Of a stretch of 64,000 bases of DNA, positions 12,361 through 26,700 are shown one piece after another. The notes below the pieces were generated by a model, which was not told where the DNA came from, ran no database searches, and worked only from the letters and a program-made list of their open reading frames with translations. This stretch comes from Clavelina lepadiformis (Eukaryota > Chordata > Ascidiacea > Aplousobranchia > Clavelinidae): the NCBI RefSeq assembly GCF_947623445.1, contig NC_135246.1, positions 4,447,856-4,511,855 on the forward strand. Direction: 5' to 3'. Position 1 is the stretch's first letter; each line of letters opens with the position of its first letter. A program made the position numbers and the translations under genes.

Positions 12361-14776
12361 CCTTAAACAACACTACAGTAAAACTATTGAATAAAACCGA
12401 TATACTTCTCTGTGCGGATAAACGTCTGCAGCTGGTAGGATGTCAACGGATTGATGAGATATGAATAAACGACAGCCTTGTGTTGAATTTTCCCGTTGAG
12501 CGTATTGATCCGTATTCATTTCTTCAATTGCACGTTCTTGTTGTAACACATTTTCACTGTCCATTGCCTAAGAAAATTACGAACTTTCTGCAAAATGCTG
12601 GGAATTTGCGACCTAGGCCTACATGTACACCTACTACACAAGGTGAACAAACCAGAAAATAAATGAAAGACGTTTTCTCTCTGGAGCCCGCAAACTAGCA
12701 ATTAATTAACTCTCTATGCACGGTGTCGTTAAAGATGTGACTTTTTATATCATTCTTAACGACACACTCCACAACAGAAGCAATCAGAAAGTTTCGACGT
12801 TTCAGGCATATAGGTTACGTCCGCGTTTAGTTGTAGCCTATACTGCTATTTCGCACCAGCACGTTTATAAGTTATCATAACAGCACAGAGCCGATTGTAC
12901 AAGATAAACAATATTTATCGTAAAATTCAGCAAAGTGGCTGATACTTTCCTGCAAATATACCTGGTTCTTTCTTTCTTTCTTTCTTGCTTCCATATACTG
13001 TACCGTAACGTTATTTTGTTGTTATTTTCCGGCACATCTTGCATACCGGCAATATGCAATTCAGCGAGAGTAAGACGTCATTATACGTAACCTACGTCAT
13101 CCATCTTTCTTCTTCACAGTTTGTAAAATGCAGAGCAGTGACGTGGGATGGAGTGTGTGACCACTTTTAACTAACGATAGAATGTCTCTATCATATTTTA
13201 GTAATGTCTCTATCACGTTCAATAAAAACCGTAAAAACACACTTTTGCACAACTTCTAACCTTAGAATTACATTTTCAAATAAAGCGACCTAGTTTGCTA
13301 TAAAACTTTGTTTCATATAAATATTATTGGCTTTTACAGAATACAATTTCAAATATGATACGTATATTCACAGACACACAAACCCAATTTTTACAATGTT
13401 TTAGTTTCAGAAGCCGTCAAACAGGATAAAATTGAAATCTTATGGTTATGGTGGACGTCTTACGAAAGCATTTGAATACCTGGCTAGACCAATCAGAGGT
13501 TGGTATGGTTCGTCTTGTTTTTAGCCTAACAATTACTCTGCCAGTTGGCGTGCTTGAATGGTCGCATACAGACTCCTAGGTCGCATACAGACTGAAAAAA
13601 AAAAAAAATAACAAATTGCCATGGAAGCTGCGAAAATTGTGTTTTTAGGCCAAAGATTCTGGTGTTGATTTTGTGCCTCTGTTACAGAAGTCAGAAACTT
13701 GTTCTTTTAATGGCATTTTTTAGAAGGTTAGTCCAAAGCCTGTTACAACTATGTGCAACATTTCAGAAATTTCCATGTGGAATTTTTCCAGTAATTCCGT
13801 TATTAGTGAAGTCGTTGAATAATTCTTTTATGGCATTTGACGGCTCTTTCATTCCATTTTCTTGATTGCAAATAGACCGGGTAGCCTACATCATAAGTTA
13901 TTGTTCATATAAACGTGAGAAGACATTTCATTCTGAAGCATTTCATAGCAGTTTTTGATGTGCAAAAGTAAACATTCTGGCGTATCGTCCAATTGGACGG
14001 GGTGGACCAACAAGTGAATTTGGTATTCGATGACGTAGTCTAATTATTAGACTCTCATACAATCCGGTAGAATTTAAAGCAAGTTGACCAAAACGCTGAC
14101 TAATCTTACGCTATATAAAAAGTATCATTTGTGTGTAACTTGTTATTCTCTATCGTGGTAGCACTAGCTCCTAATAAACTGTGTTCAACAGTATTATTAC
14201 GTTATGTTGTGCTGATAGTTTCGTTAAGCTGGCTTTTTCATTTTAAACCAATCTGAGTTTAAGTCGTGACACGAATCTAGAGTAGCCCAACAAAACCGGT
14301 TTGATTTTGATTACTTTCTCATATCGCGCCTCTTTAGCATTTTAGCCGTCTGTGAACACGCCCTTCAAGGAATTAGATTATTATCGGAATTGTAGAAGGT
14401 AGCCTACATCGATGGATCTGTACGCATCGCATGGATACGTTACAACACAATAAGCTAATGTACCACGAAATCCAAATGGCAACGCGTACAGTTCACCAGC
14501 CTGGTATAGATTACCGTAAATGCACACGTATATAGGACACTAAAAGATACGAAGTGGAGGGCAGCCATATTCCACGCAGGCAACGTTGTTTGAGCAATTT
14601 TATACACATATACTTATTACACACTCATATTCGTCAACGAATCATCGTTTGCACATCTTATTTACGGGAGTCGATCTTTGAAACAGCGTCAGAAAGATGA
14701 TAATAAAATAGATCAACATATGATGAAAGAGCTTGATCAAAGAATACCATTGCACCATTCCCACAATTTCAAATGT
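12361..14776. other. No gene recognised; hairpin and one dispersed repeat
   Basis: The stretch contains a short CTTT microsatellite near 12967, a near-perfect hairpin at 12723-12765 and, at about 13395-13570, one copy of the dispersed CCAAT-containing repeat family described at 41-44 kb. It is the 3' flank of TFG (minus). I saw no clear polyadenylation signal. Confidence 0.5.
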
Positions 14777-17700
14777 CTATTGATACCCAGGTCCTGGCTG
14801 TCGAGGACGATATGTTCCACGGGCAAACATACGATGGGGATTTGAAAAACTTGGTCGAGGGGGATTTTGAATACCAGGTGGATGGTAACTCTGCTGGCTT
14901 CCGCTGTTTATCGGTTGTGGATAACTGGCTTGCTGGTATGCCAGTGTAGGTTGTTGTTGAAATGCAGTTTGCATTCTAATGTTGTCTGGAGAATATTGAT
15001 TCTGGCCGGCAACTCCAGGCATCACACCTTGCTGTGCAAAAATAGTCCATGGTTAACAAAACTTAAGTTTTTATTTTAAGTAAGTTTGTAGTTTACACGT
15101 GCCCAAGTATTATTAACTACTGAAATACATGTCACTTTTAAATCAGAGAAATTTTGTTGCTGATGGAAGCAGTGCTAAATCTTGGATTTACCATGTCCTG
15201 AGAAATTCCAGTGCAATTCAACAGAAAAAAATAAAAACAGCTGGAATATGACCGGTTTCAGTAAAAATACAAGAACTAAAGTGATTGCACTCAAGCGTGG
15301 GCATGTTCTTAGCCCTTCAAATGGCGGTGAAATTTGCATACAAAGGGGTACAATGGACTACATTTTTTAGTCACAATGCTAAACTTTGTTTCATATAATA
15401 ATTTAAATGTCGCCACAATGCGAAGCAAGATTATACTTGTTAAAGTCATAGTGAAAGGAAATTTCCTCCATTACACGACTTGGGCTTATGACAACATGAA
15501 CCTTACTTTTGAATCGGTAAAGCATTTATTATTACATTGGAAGGGCATTTTGTATGTACTGTAGTTTACAATTTTTCCTAACCCAGCTAGAACCCTTAAA
15601 ACGGGAAGAAAAACCGCTTGACATAGAGAAAGCAAGCTCCCATTGCTATGCTGCAGCAAGAAGGCTATTGGAATTTCAGATTAGTTTTGGAATGTAGCAG
15701 GTTGCAGTCAAAATGTCAACACTAATCTGGTTAAAGGATAACTGTTCACAACAAGAGCTAATGCAAATCAATTAAACTAATCATCTACTACACAACCATA
15801 AAACTTTCCAAGAAATATAATGTTGTAACAAATGCCGTGACATCCAGCATTCTAAATAGAATATTGAACATTTTGTGACGGACTTCACAGAGCAATTGGC
15901 AAAAACGGAATCAAAAAGGTTTTTGTTCTGAAAAATTCACTCTAACACAAGAAGTGGTAAGTGAATTGTGCGAGTGTGACTATTTTTGCTGTAATGAACC
16001 CTATTTAAGCCCTGGGGCAGAAAAACACTTCAGTTGACTGAATTTGAAGTTGTTGAGACTCAAGAATTCGAGTTAGACCCAGTTAAGAATTTTGATTGGA
16101 TTAGAAAAGTTGCTCTTAATTATTCAAAATTTTAACTGAAATTTTTGATCAGTGGATGAAAAACCACAAATTATGTTGTCCTTGCCGTACACTTCAGCAA
16201 ATTTACAAATTCAAAATCACAATTTTGTCAACAACTTAGTACTCAGTTAGAGTGACTTAGACTTAGTACTTGTTCTTATCTCAAAGACTTTCTTACTATG
16301 TTTAAAGTTCCTACTTTTTGTGTTTGTCTTTTTAAAATTTGTTGATATATTGGTACTAATCAAAGACTTTGCTGAAAATGGGGGAAAGTATCAAATATTT
16401 GTACTGATTTGTACATTTCATTGCATCATCAACATCATGTGTACCGCATACGATTTAACAGACAGTAATCATGATATTCCTTTCCCTTCAATGTGAGATC
16501 GCATCATTAACTTTTTCTGTTTCGTATGACATTTTTATAATGGCATATACAAGCCCATAGGTGTCCAAACATTTTTCATAGAGGGCCATGTACTACAAAT
16601 TTAACCAGTGGCCAGGCCAAACATTATGTGTGAATTACACTGCTTTACCCATAACGTAATGAAAATCGTGAATAGAATTAACAATGGCTTTGATGGCGTT
16701 GTGTACAGTACCTTAGGTGAGCTTACAAAAACTTACTGCAAGTTTACAATTATCATTTATATGCTTGAAAAATTAATTTGGACTTGTAAAGCAGTTTGTT
16801 GTTAGTCATATCGAAATAAAATTTTTAAACATGATCTTCCAACGTTAGCTTTATCTTCGGTTTAAAGTCACAAGTGAGCCCAATAATGGCTGTGGGCCAA
16901 TAAAAAACAAGTGGCAAGCCGCAGTTGACCCATGGGATGTAGTTTGGACACCCTTGGTCTAACCTGAGTCAGCGGGATGTGGATTGTTAGTGAGTTTTGG
17001 ACAGAGGGCATTTATTCTATTTGTTAGTGTTGTATCATACAGATATGCTAAATTTTCTGAATAAACAGCACATTTTGCTGTAAATTCCATCGTGCAAGTT
17101 CTTGTTATACTAGAGGCAACATAGAGTAAGTCAATAGCTCGATGTCAGGATAACTTGTTTGCCTAATATACCATATTGTCATGGTAATGCCTCTGATGTA
17201 GCAAACTTAGCAGCTAAAAACCTTCACAAAAACGAGATATCACAAATTCTTCAAACAACCTGTTTGAAAGAACTTAATGAGTAACAATCACTAAGAAAGA
17301 TGTAGGGTCGCTTATCTACTAAAAAATAAATAGCAATATATAGGCAATAATTACAAAACAGCACTTTCTTTGTGATGAAGTTTTTTTTATGCTAGGGCAA
17401 GAAAGCAGTTTGCAGTATCCTTTAAAAGCAAACAATGAAGTTAAAATGTCACACTAATAATTTAATAACTTACCATTTGGGGTTTAAATGCTTGGGATGA
17501 GTCTGGTTGGACGTGGTTTTGTGAAGCAGGAGGCATAGAACCTAAAGCAGTCATTGTTGGTGGTGGGCCTTGGTGCGTATTATACGGCAATTGTGAAGAA
17601 ACAGCTGCTGAAGGGTGGACCTGCAAAGGTGAAAGCAGAACTAATTCAAAAATACCATCCGAACAATGATTAGATAATAGACATACATAACAATATATAA

Positions 17701-20700
17701 GCTGATTGCATATAATTTTAAGACTATTTTCAAGAAAACAAGAGCTGTAACCTGTGAGGCGCTAACAAACTGTTGTTGTTGTTGTTGTTGCTGAAGTGGT
17801 ACATTTGCTACTGAAGTTCTTTCAACAATACCAGTTGTAGTGGCAGAAAGATTAGGATTAGAAGTGGATTTCATGGCATCAGCATAAAGATGGCCGGTAT
17901 TAGTTGAAACTGCATGTCCAGGTGATTGTGTAGACATAGGAAATGAAACTTCAGATGATGCAAACTGGGGCATGCTTTGATTAACTGGAGGATTTGGTGC
18001 GCTGCAGGTGATTGGTCTTTGATCTGCTGCGTAATAAAATTCATTTATAATAACAATAGTACTGAAATCATTCGTTATATTCCAATCACTACATTCACCA
18101 AAAAAAGACACTTAAAATAGTAGAAGCTTTATGGAAATGGTATGCAATAATGTTATATTTAATCAATCAATGGACTACTTCATCCTGTTTGGGAACAAAA
18201 TGCACACATTGGGCTGCATTAGGATGTAACAAGTTTGTTTCTGTTGCTGCCATGACACAACATAGTGATAATAATAAATGATTCTCGTGGGTACTTCAAG
18301 CTCTCTGAAATATCAGTAGATAAATGTGCTTCTTTTTCGGTTGTAATTATGAGCTTAAACAAGTAGAAAGGGTTCATTCATCTGAAAACTTTAATGCTCC
18401 CAAAGCCAAAATGCTTGTGAATTACACCTGACATGGCAGACATTGTCGAACCTTTGTTGGAACTACAAAAACTATCTAAATCATTACAGGCCAAATGAAA
18501 GCATGACATCGAAATGTTACCAAAACAACTTGTGCTAATTGATTCATGCTTGAAACTTTCATTACAATCAGTGTCTTTTACCTAACTGTACAACACAAGG
18601 ACAACATTGTTTTAGTTTTGTAAGTTTCTCAAATTTTACGCTGGCATTTGTGTCTTGTTTAAATAACTTTAAAGATCTATGTTTTGTGCTACAGAAGTGA
18701 ATGATGTAGGATCAATTCAACTTGTTTGAAGGACTTTTGTCAGCTGATTTCTGTTTTTGATGTTTTTCAAAACTTTAGCTTTTTTTTAAAATGTTTTTTT
18801 TTTTAAAAAAGATGTTATATTAGTCTATAGTTTAGTGCGGTTGATCATGCTTACTTCATATTTTACACCATAAATTTAGTTTTCTCTATTGGAAATTGTA
18901 AGAAGAAGATACGGTACTAACTTTGTTGGTTTAACATATTTTTTACAGTATGACCTAAGGCCTACAATTTTACAAAATAGCTTTGATATTAAAACGTAGA
19001 AGCCAAAAGAATAGGGTGTTTATTATACCTGCTAAAGGAGTTGCAGGAACTGAGCTATTGCTTGAAGTTTGATCTGTTAATGGATCAAATGAGTTGTCGT
19101 AAGTGTTTAGCTGTGGTTGCACAGAAGACATCAAAGATACATCTTTTGCAACAAAATCAGACGCTGAAAATATAAATTGATGTTGTTAAATTTACATGCT
19201 GCTTACAGTATAATGCACATAATTTCAGATGCTACAAGCAGGGCTGGGGAGCCACTCCAAAAAGCATAGGCTCCGACTCCAGCTCCGGAGCTATCAAGCA
19301 TTCATCCACTAGCTCCAGCTCCGGAGCTATAAACTTTTAAACAGCGGCTCCGGCTCCGGCTCCAGCTCCGGCTCCGGTATAGGTTTTAAAAATAGCAGCT
19401 AAGACAAATTATTTATCACTACGTAAAACAATTTTTGTTTGGCTACTTTTTTTAATGCCCCTTTATGTATTTTTGGGTGCTGAGTTCAAAAATCCAGTTA
19501 GTTTTTTCGTACCATCGTTACTTTTTGAGATATTCAAATTTTGATATAGCTGTAAGTACAGCAAATCGTGTTCTACTCTTGCAGTAGATTTTAGCTCCAC
19601 ATCAAGGTTCTGTTTGGTTTATTAAACGCAAAAACCAGTTTAAAAACGTTAGTAAGGAAGACTTGAATATAAATGTAACATAGTTTTGTCAAACAGTAAG
19701 AGTCGTTCAAAAATGTACTTTTGAGCGAGTTTTTCTTTTATGACTACTCCTGTCTTGCCTTACTAAAGACCAATTGTGGTTTCCCATCATTACACTATAC
19801 CAGCGGCCTTTATATCATTTTTCCATTGGCTCAATATCCTGATGAAGTCTCTCACCGTGCTCCTCACTGAAGTCACCTAGATTTTCTTGAAAAAAATCCA
19901 GATGCGAACATAAAAAAAGTTTGACAGACATGTGACAACCCATGTTTTGGTAACTTTTGATCAGTTTCTCCACCAACTCTTTGTAATTTCGGTCCCTTTT
20001 ATTTCCCAAAAATCCATCAACCACACCTCGAAATGCTTGCCACGCTTCTTTTTCTGTTTCATTCATTTTTTCTTCCAAGCTTTTACACTTTAACATTGTG
20101 TTTATCTGAGGACCAACAAATATTCCTCCTTTTATTTTGGCAAGTGATAGTCGGGGAAACATTGAACGGATTTCTTGAAAAACTTGTCCTTGAAAATCCA
20201 AAGCTTTGACAAACTGTTTTACCAGACCTAATTTGATATGAAGTGGAGGCAGTAAAACTATTTCCCGGCTTACAAGAGGTTCCCTAATAACGTTGTACAT
20301 TCCTGGGTTTAGTTTTTCCCATGTCGGCCATTAATTTTCTCATAGTGCTCACCGTCAGTTCTACTATTCCACAAGCACAGAAAGTAAGAATATTTTGAGT
20401 AACCACCCTGCAGACCAAGCAAAATTCCCAACATTTTAAAGTCACCACAAACATACCACTTAAACTGAGTGTAATTGATTTTAATGAGCAGTTGCTTGAC
20501 GTTTTCATAATCTTCTTTCATCTGTAAGGAATAAGCAAGTGGAATTGATGGATATATGTTGCCATTGTGAGGTAACACTGCTTTAAGACTTTTGGTAGAA
20601 CTGTCAATGAAACGCCACCACTGAGTAGGATCATGATCTATCCCAACAGCACCAAACAGGCCTTCTACATCTTTGCAATAGCAAAGGTCTTCAAAAACTT

Positions 20701-23700
20701 CAAAGTAGACAGAAAACTCCAAGCATTTTTGAATAAAGCATTTGAATAGCATTTTTGAAATTAGCGCTTGAAAATCATACAGATACACTTAATAAATGTA
20801 GCCAAACAAAAATTTTTTTAAATTTTGTTACGTAGTGATTAAAGTTTGTTATATTCAATACTGGAGCTGGAGCTGATAAATATTTTGTAGCTCCAGCTCC
20901 GGCTCCACAAGAAATGTTTAAAAAGGCTCCAGCTCCGGAGAAAATGCTTGGCTCCAAGGCTCCAGGCTCCGGCTCCGGCTCCCCAGCCCTGGCTACAAGT
21001 ATAACATAGTTAAAATGTGGTCTAAGCTTGTCAAGGGGTATGGATCATTCCATCCAAAATCAACCAACCTCAATCATCCTTACCTCTCAGATTTGTTTTG
21101 TATATATTGGAGTTTAAAAATTGACATAAACTAAAAAGTTCAGTGGCATGCAACACTACTTTCGGTAATTAATTTTTTTATCTACCTGCGAATTAAATCC
21201 AATGTATTTTAAGCGAGTTAACTCGCTTAGTTCCACATGACCTTCCCTGACTTCAAGAATTAGAAACAAGCAAAGCAAGTTGTTGCAGCAGATTTCAAGC
21301 ATTCACTTGACTCGCTTACATGGCACATATTGACGCACTTAAAGGGGGTTGAAAAAAGTTAACCTTAAATCATGAACTGCCCTTACTGGGTAGATGCTAC
21401 CAGTATTAAGAGAGCGAGGGACCAGATATCACTAAAAGATTTAAATAAGTTATCGTACAGCTTTGCTGATTTAGCAATTTATTCTATGACATGTTCAAGT
21501 TACCCGAACAGTGTTGTTGCTGAGTTCGACAAGTTTCCCTACTTGGTAGAAATGAACAGAACTTACGCAAATAGCATCAAAGGGAGAAGAAATGTATACT
21601 TATAAATTAGGTGACTTACATTGAGTCATTCTTTTTTAAAAATGTGGTATTTACACAAATATAACAAAAACATTAAATGAACCTGCATGACATGTCCCTA
21701 ACTTAGAGAGGGTTGTGTAAAAAGTTCTTCCACCATTATGTCACTGTATATCTCAGGGTATAAAATTATTTTTGAAACTATACATGACTAACTAGGAGAG
21801 TATACATAGTAGTACTTACTACACAACTAGCAACTACCTTGTAGATGAAATTTAACTACAGTCAAACTTTGTTTAGCTAAACAATCGCAATCCCTGCTAA
21901 TATGCATGAAACTGTTAGCAGCAGATTTCTTCCCGTGCACATCACCCCTTTAACCCAGAAGCCTTGCCCAATTCTGATGCAGCGATTCAGAAACGGTTAT
22001 GCCAAACCAATAGAAAAAACACAGGTGTTCAGGTCTGATAATGCGCACTGCATAAAAAAGCGGTCGAAAAATGTCCCCTACTGTAGAATGTTGATGGCGC
22101 TTGGTGACACGTAGCGACAGTCAACAATTATTTAGCTGAAAGAGTCGTCCCAACTTTTGAAGCAGGATCAGTGATCATACTGTGGACCACGCGACGAAAA
22201 GAAAAACCGTCAAAAATCTACCAGTTTGTTTTCATAGACACTGATGAGAGCCAGGAAAGTACTACACTGTACAGTAAATGCATCAAACGATAATAAATTG
22301 CCATGACATTGAAACTTATATGATTGCCTTTTGTACACCCACTGGTGTGTAAATAGTGTTGGGGTAAGTTAGAAAGGAAAATACTTAATGTGGTTACCAG
22401 CAAAAACCTCCGTGTAGACATTATGATACCTGCTTTTAAAACTGGCATCAATCAATATGTTTAAAAGCAGCTTAAGTCATATGTTTAAAAATAATTTAAA
22501 CATGTTATACAGAAGAAATATAAAGAAACATATTTTTTTGTCTATAAAGGCAAATTAAATAATAAAGCCAACACAAAAACAAACTAACCAGGTGCATTGT
22601 TGACCACAAGTTTCTTTTCTGCATTTTCCGGGATTTTTTCAATATCCTCACTCTTTGTAGCATCAAGCTTCAAACGATCCAAGATTGAATTTACTTGGTC
22701 ACGAATTTGAATTAAATCATGACATATGTTTTCATTTTTATTGATTTGCAGTTCTTGTGGATGGCTTTTTGCTATAAGATCATAATAAGGCAATGTAAAA
22801 AACAAATACATAAAAATTCCAAGTAAATAAGCTACATTTTATAAAATATACATTTCTAAGAATCCAAAATATATCTTTTTATACCAGAATTCCCAACCTG
22901 CAACTAGTGCAGCCCACGATACAACCTGTTTTAGCAGGTGCCGCTCACTGATTATGAAGCATTTAATAATTTTTATTACGATTGCAATTCCACAACAGGG
23001 CTTGTTACACTTCCCGTTTTGACCACAAGTGAACTGCTTTTATATTGTGGTTCCGGCTGTGACTTGTATGGCGGGATAATATTACTGGTGAAATGAATAT
23101 TTAATAAACAGATTTGGCTTTGAAACTTCGATTGGTCTTTTTTAATGAAATCCTTTCTACAACCCAATAGTTAAGACATTTGCTAACAACTTTATTTGTT
23201 CACTTTCATCACCTTTTACACTTGATCAGCTGCTACTTTTTTTTAAATTTAGTTTTTTTCCTTTTTCCTCCTCTTCCTCTCATCACTTAGGTTTAAGGAC
23301 CAACGGTCCAAAAACTTTGGTAACCTCACTTTATACATTAAGCAAGCAATACTGCACATCAAATAACAATGGAGTACTACTCCAAATGCAACTATTGTCT
23401 TAGCAACAAACAACAGGTTATAACTGACCATTTGGAGCTTACTGGTAACTTGCATTACATTGCAGCATTCTGCCAGACGTCCCTATGATTACTGGATCGG
23501 TGTTTGCAAAAATAAACAAGCTGACCATGATAATGTGAAAAGCATATATAATGAATGGAACATTGTAACAGGGGTTACCTTACAAAATACTAGGGAAATT
23601 ACTAGTAACTAACTACATTCCCTACCGAAGTTAATACACTGCCTTCCATAGATGAGCTGGACAAAGCAACTAAATCCCTGCAAACAGCAAAGCACTAGAA

Positions 23701-26700
23701 AATGATACTTGCTCATGTGCTGCCGCATTTCTTTACCTATTCATATGTACATATAATTTTAATCTATTTCTTGTGACCTTTTACATCGCTACCCCCAGGG
23801 CCTAATTGGTAATTAGTGTCCCGCGCTTATTTTCTCATTGCGTGACAACAATGGAATCTGAGCTTTCTTGTTTCCTGGCTAAAGAAAATCTTGGTTACAA
23901 TTGGCGAGCGCGCCAATGTCCCGCAGCCAAAAAGGTATCGAGATATTGCTTAACGGTATGGCTTTTAATGTGACGTTGCCTCAACCGAGCTGAGATATAA
24001 GTCCAATGAAGACTTTCAGGACTTTCTAAAAGTTTTTAACTTTTACTGCGCCAGCGTTAAGGCAAATCAAGACTTTAAGAAGTACCTCCTCGTTGAAAGT
24101 TTCGATAAGGATTTTATCTGAGAAATTCAAGGAAAAGATGCCTCCATCTACGACTTAGAGTTTGACGAGCTGGTGAAAAGGGCTTCAGAAGCGGGTCAAT
24201 AAAAGGCTGAAATCAGCATATTAAACAATAGCATTTTGGATAGGGTACAAGAACCGGAGGGATCTACACAATCATTTGTCCACACTTTACGGAAGCAGGG
24301 CGACATGGCATATGTTGGTGCCGATCAATCACCTGTGAAAAATGAGGTACTCTACTTGGTGCTGATCCGGGGTTTGAGAAACCGCAAATCATCGGAAACC
24401 TTAGCCGCAGACCTAGAAATCAGCAGAGACTTCTCTACCAGCGCCTGAGCCATTGCCCTGGACGTCTATGAAAAGGCTGCGTGTTCAGGCGTGTTCATCG
24501 TCACTCGACTTTCACACAGAAACGAAAGCAGCCAGGACGAAGCGATTGTTTTGATGAAGAATGAAATTGCAAAGGTAAGTGGCGAAATCAAATCGTTTAA
24601 CCACAGTATTCAAGGCCGAATTTCCAGTATTGACAAAACTATGTCTTCAGTAAAAAACACAAATGAACACTTTACAACGAGACGTGGATCGCCTCCATGG
24701 GAGACCACGTGCTTAAGGCCCGTCTGACTGTAGGAATCATGGGTACGAAACCGTAAGTTTCCTGGCTAAAGAAAATCTTGGTTACACATCCGGGTAGTTT
24801 TATTTACTTTCTTTGGTCCAGCTGTTTACAACCACTCAACATACAGTATATTCATTGTATCTTTACCCAGGGTGATGCAAAATGTCTTTGTTACGTTTCA
24901 CTGAGTAAACCAATATCGCTATTACGTTGTCATGCAAAGACATTGCATAGACCTTGTTAAAAACCTAAAAGAAAGCATTTCGTTATGTTAAAAATGTTAG
25001 CATTCTATTTTTTTTTAAATTATATTCTTCCTATTATAACTTTTTGGACACTACATATTCACAATTCATTTTGCAGAATATTGAAGCAAATTTTCGAAAA
25101 TAATTCTTTTATACTAAACGGTTACCTTTATCACACATTATTTCTCGGACCGTTATTGTAATATAATCAACCTGTATGATATATTTTAAACATGCTATCT
25201 TTAGCTTAGTCCACTGCAGGTAGCAGAATATATCATACAAAAATAACGCTCAAGTTTATGCTTTTAAACATGAGCTTCACCAACACTCATCTTTAGCAAT
25301 GTCAGAATCTTGCCACAAGGCTTAATGCCAAGTACAGTCAGAGCGTTGAAAAATTACGACACATATGCAATATCATTTATTTTCATTATAAATATTAGGC
25401 ATAGGAATCATTGCCATAAAAAATCCAGGCAACGCGAATCTGAAAATTTTCCAGACAGTCTGAGAACAAAGATTATGATGCCGTACCAGTGCGTGATTTA
25501 GACAGAATTCCAGACAGTGCATGGTTTTTCCTTATAGGAAACAACACCTATAGATGATACTTGTTAAAATATAGGCCTATAAGCGACATATACTGTTTAA
25601 TAAAAGTCTGTTATTGCAAACTCTATTCAGGTCTACAACCTAACTAAACAAACAACTTACTGAAAAGTGTTAGCTTCAAAATTCGACTCATTTGAATAGC
25701 AAAGTTGATATCCGAATCATCAAAGACTGTAATCAAATCCCCATCTAAAAGAATACAACCAAATAATAACTTAAGCAATCAGTCCTATAACACTTATTGT
25801 AATCAACAGTTTTTGCCGCTTGAACCAGTGCCAGTAAACGAGTCTGTATACACTAGAGCGTATAAAAACGAGTGTATTGCATGTAACGAACACTGCGTGG
25901 ACATAAATTGCCTGTCTGTTAATCTTTTCGAAATGTTGATACCTACTTGATTAAACAGTAATGTAAATTTTTTGTTTTTGATATATCTTTGTTAATGAAC
26001 AATTTTTTTCCTTGTGTTTTTGAGAGTTTCTTTTAATTTTACAAACATTCTTTAGCAATACTGGTTGGCTGTGGAAGTCTGGCCATTCGATTCGGGGTTG
26101 GCGCTTTTCTGCTTTCCCTAGTGTTGTACGATGGTTGGTAATGCTCATTGGTAATGTCCGTAATGTTCAACTTGTAGTGATCGTCAAATAAGTCCAGTAT
26201 GGTTAATAAAATTAAAAAGTTTCATATAACACAGGGCCAGTAAGAAGAGCATGCACAATGTTATAGTGGCAAATAAAAGACAACAGTACCATAGCATGTT
26301 GAAATCACATCATAATAAAACAATGGTCTTATCTCCTTGCTTTATTCTTTTTTGCTTTACTCTCTTATTCTATCTCCTTGCTATTTATTTCCTGACTATG
26401 TTAAGTGACTGAAATAGGGGATAATAGATGATATAAAATTATTGAAACACCTGTGTAGTGTTTATATTGTTATTACACAACTTGATCAGTGCCTATCCCC
26501 TTAACGCCTTAAAAATGAGCTAATGAAAATTTCACAGTTTGCTTAAAGGGGCTAAATTATACAAATTAGACACTTGGCTGTGACAAGGTTGCATATATAA
26601 CCTCACAATATAAAAATTAGACAAAGTATGTATGCTCTAAGCATTGTGCTAGTTTTCGATCACTCTAGGTATGTACATGATAGTCACCAGTTCAACTGTC

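Noticed and set aside
15023..15025. GTG as a start for the last TFG frame
   Set aside because: The frame is an internal exon beginning at 15031 after a CACAG acceptor, in phase with exon 6.
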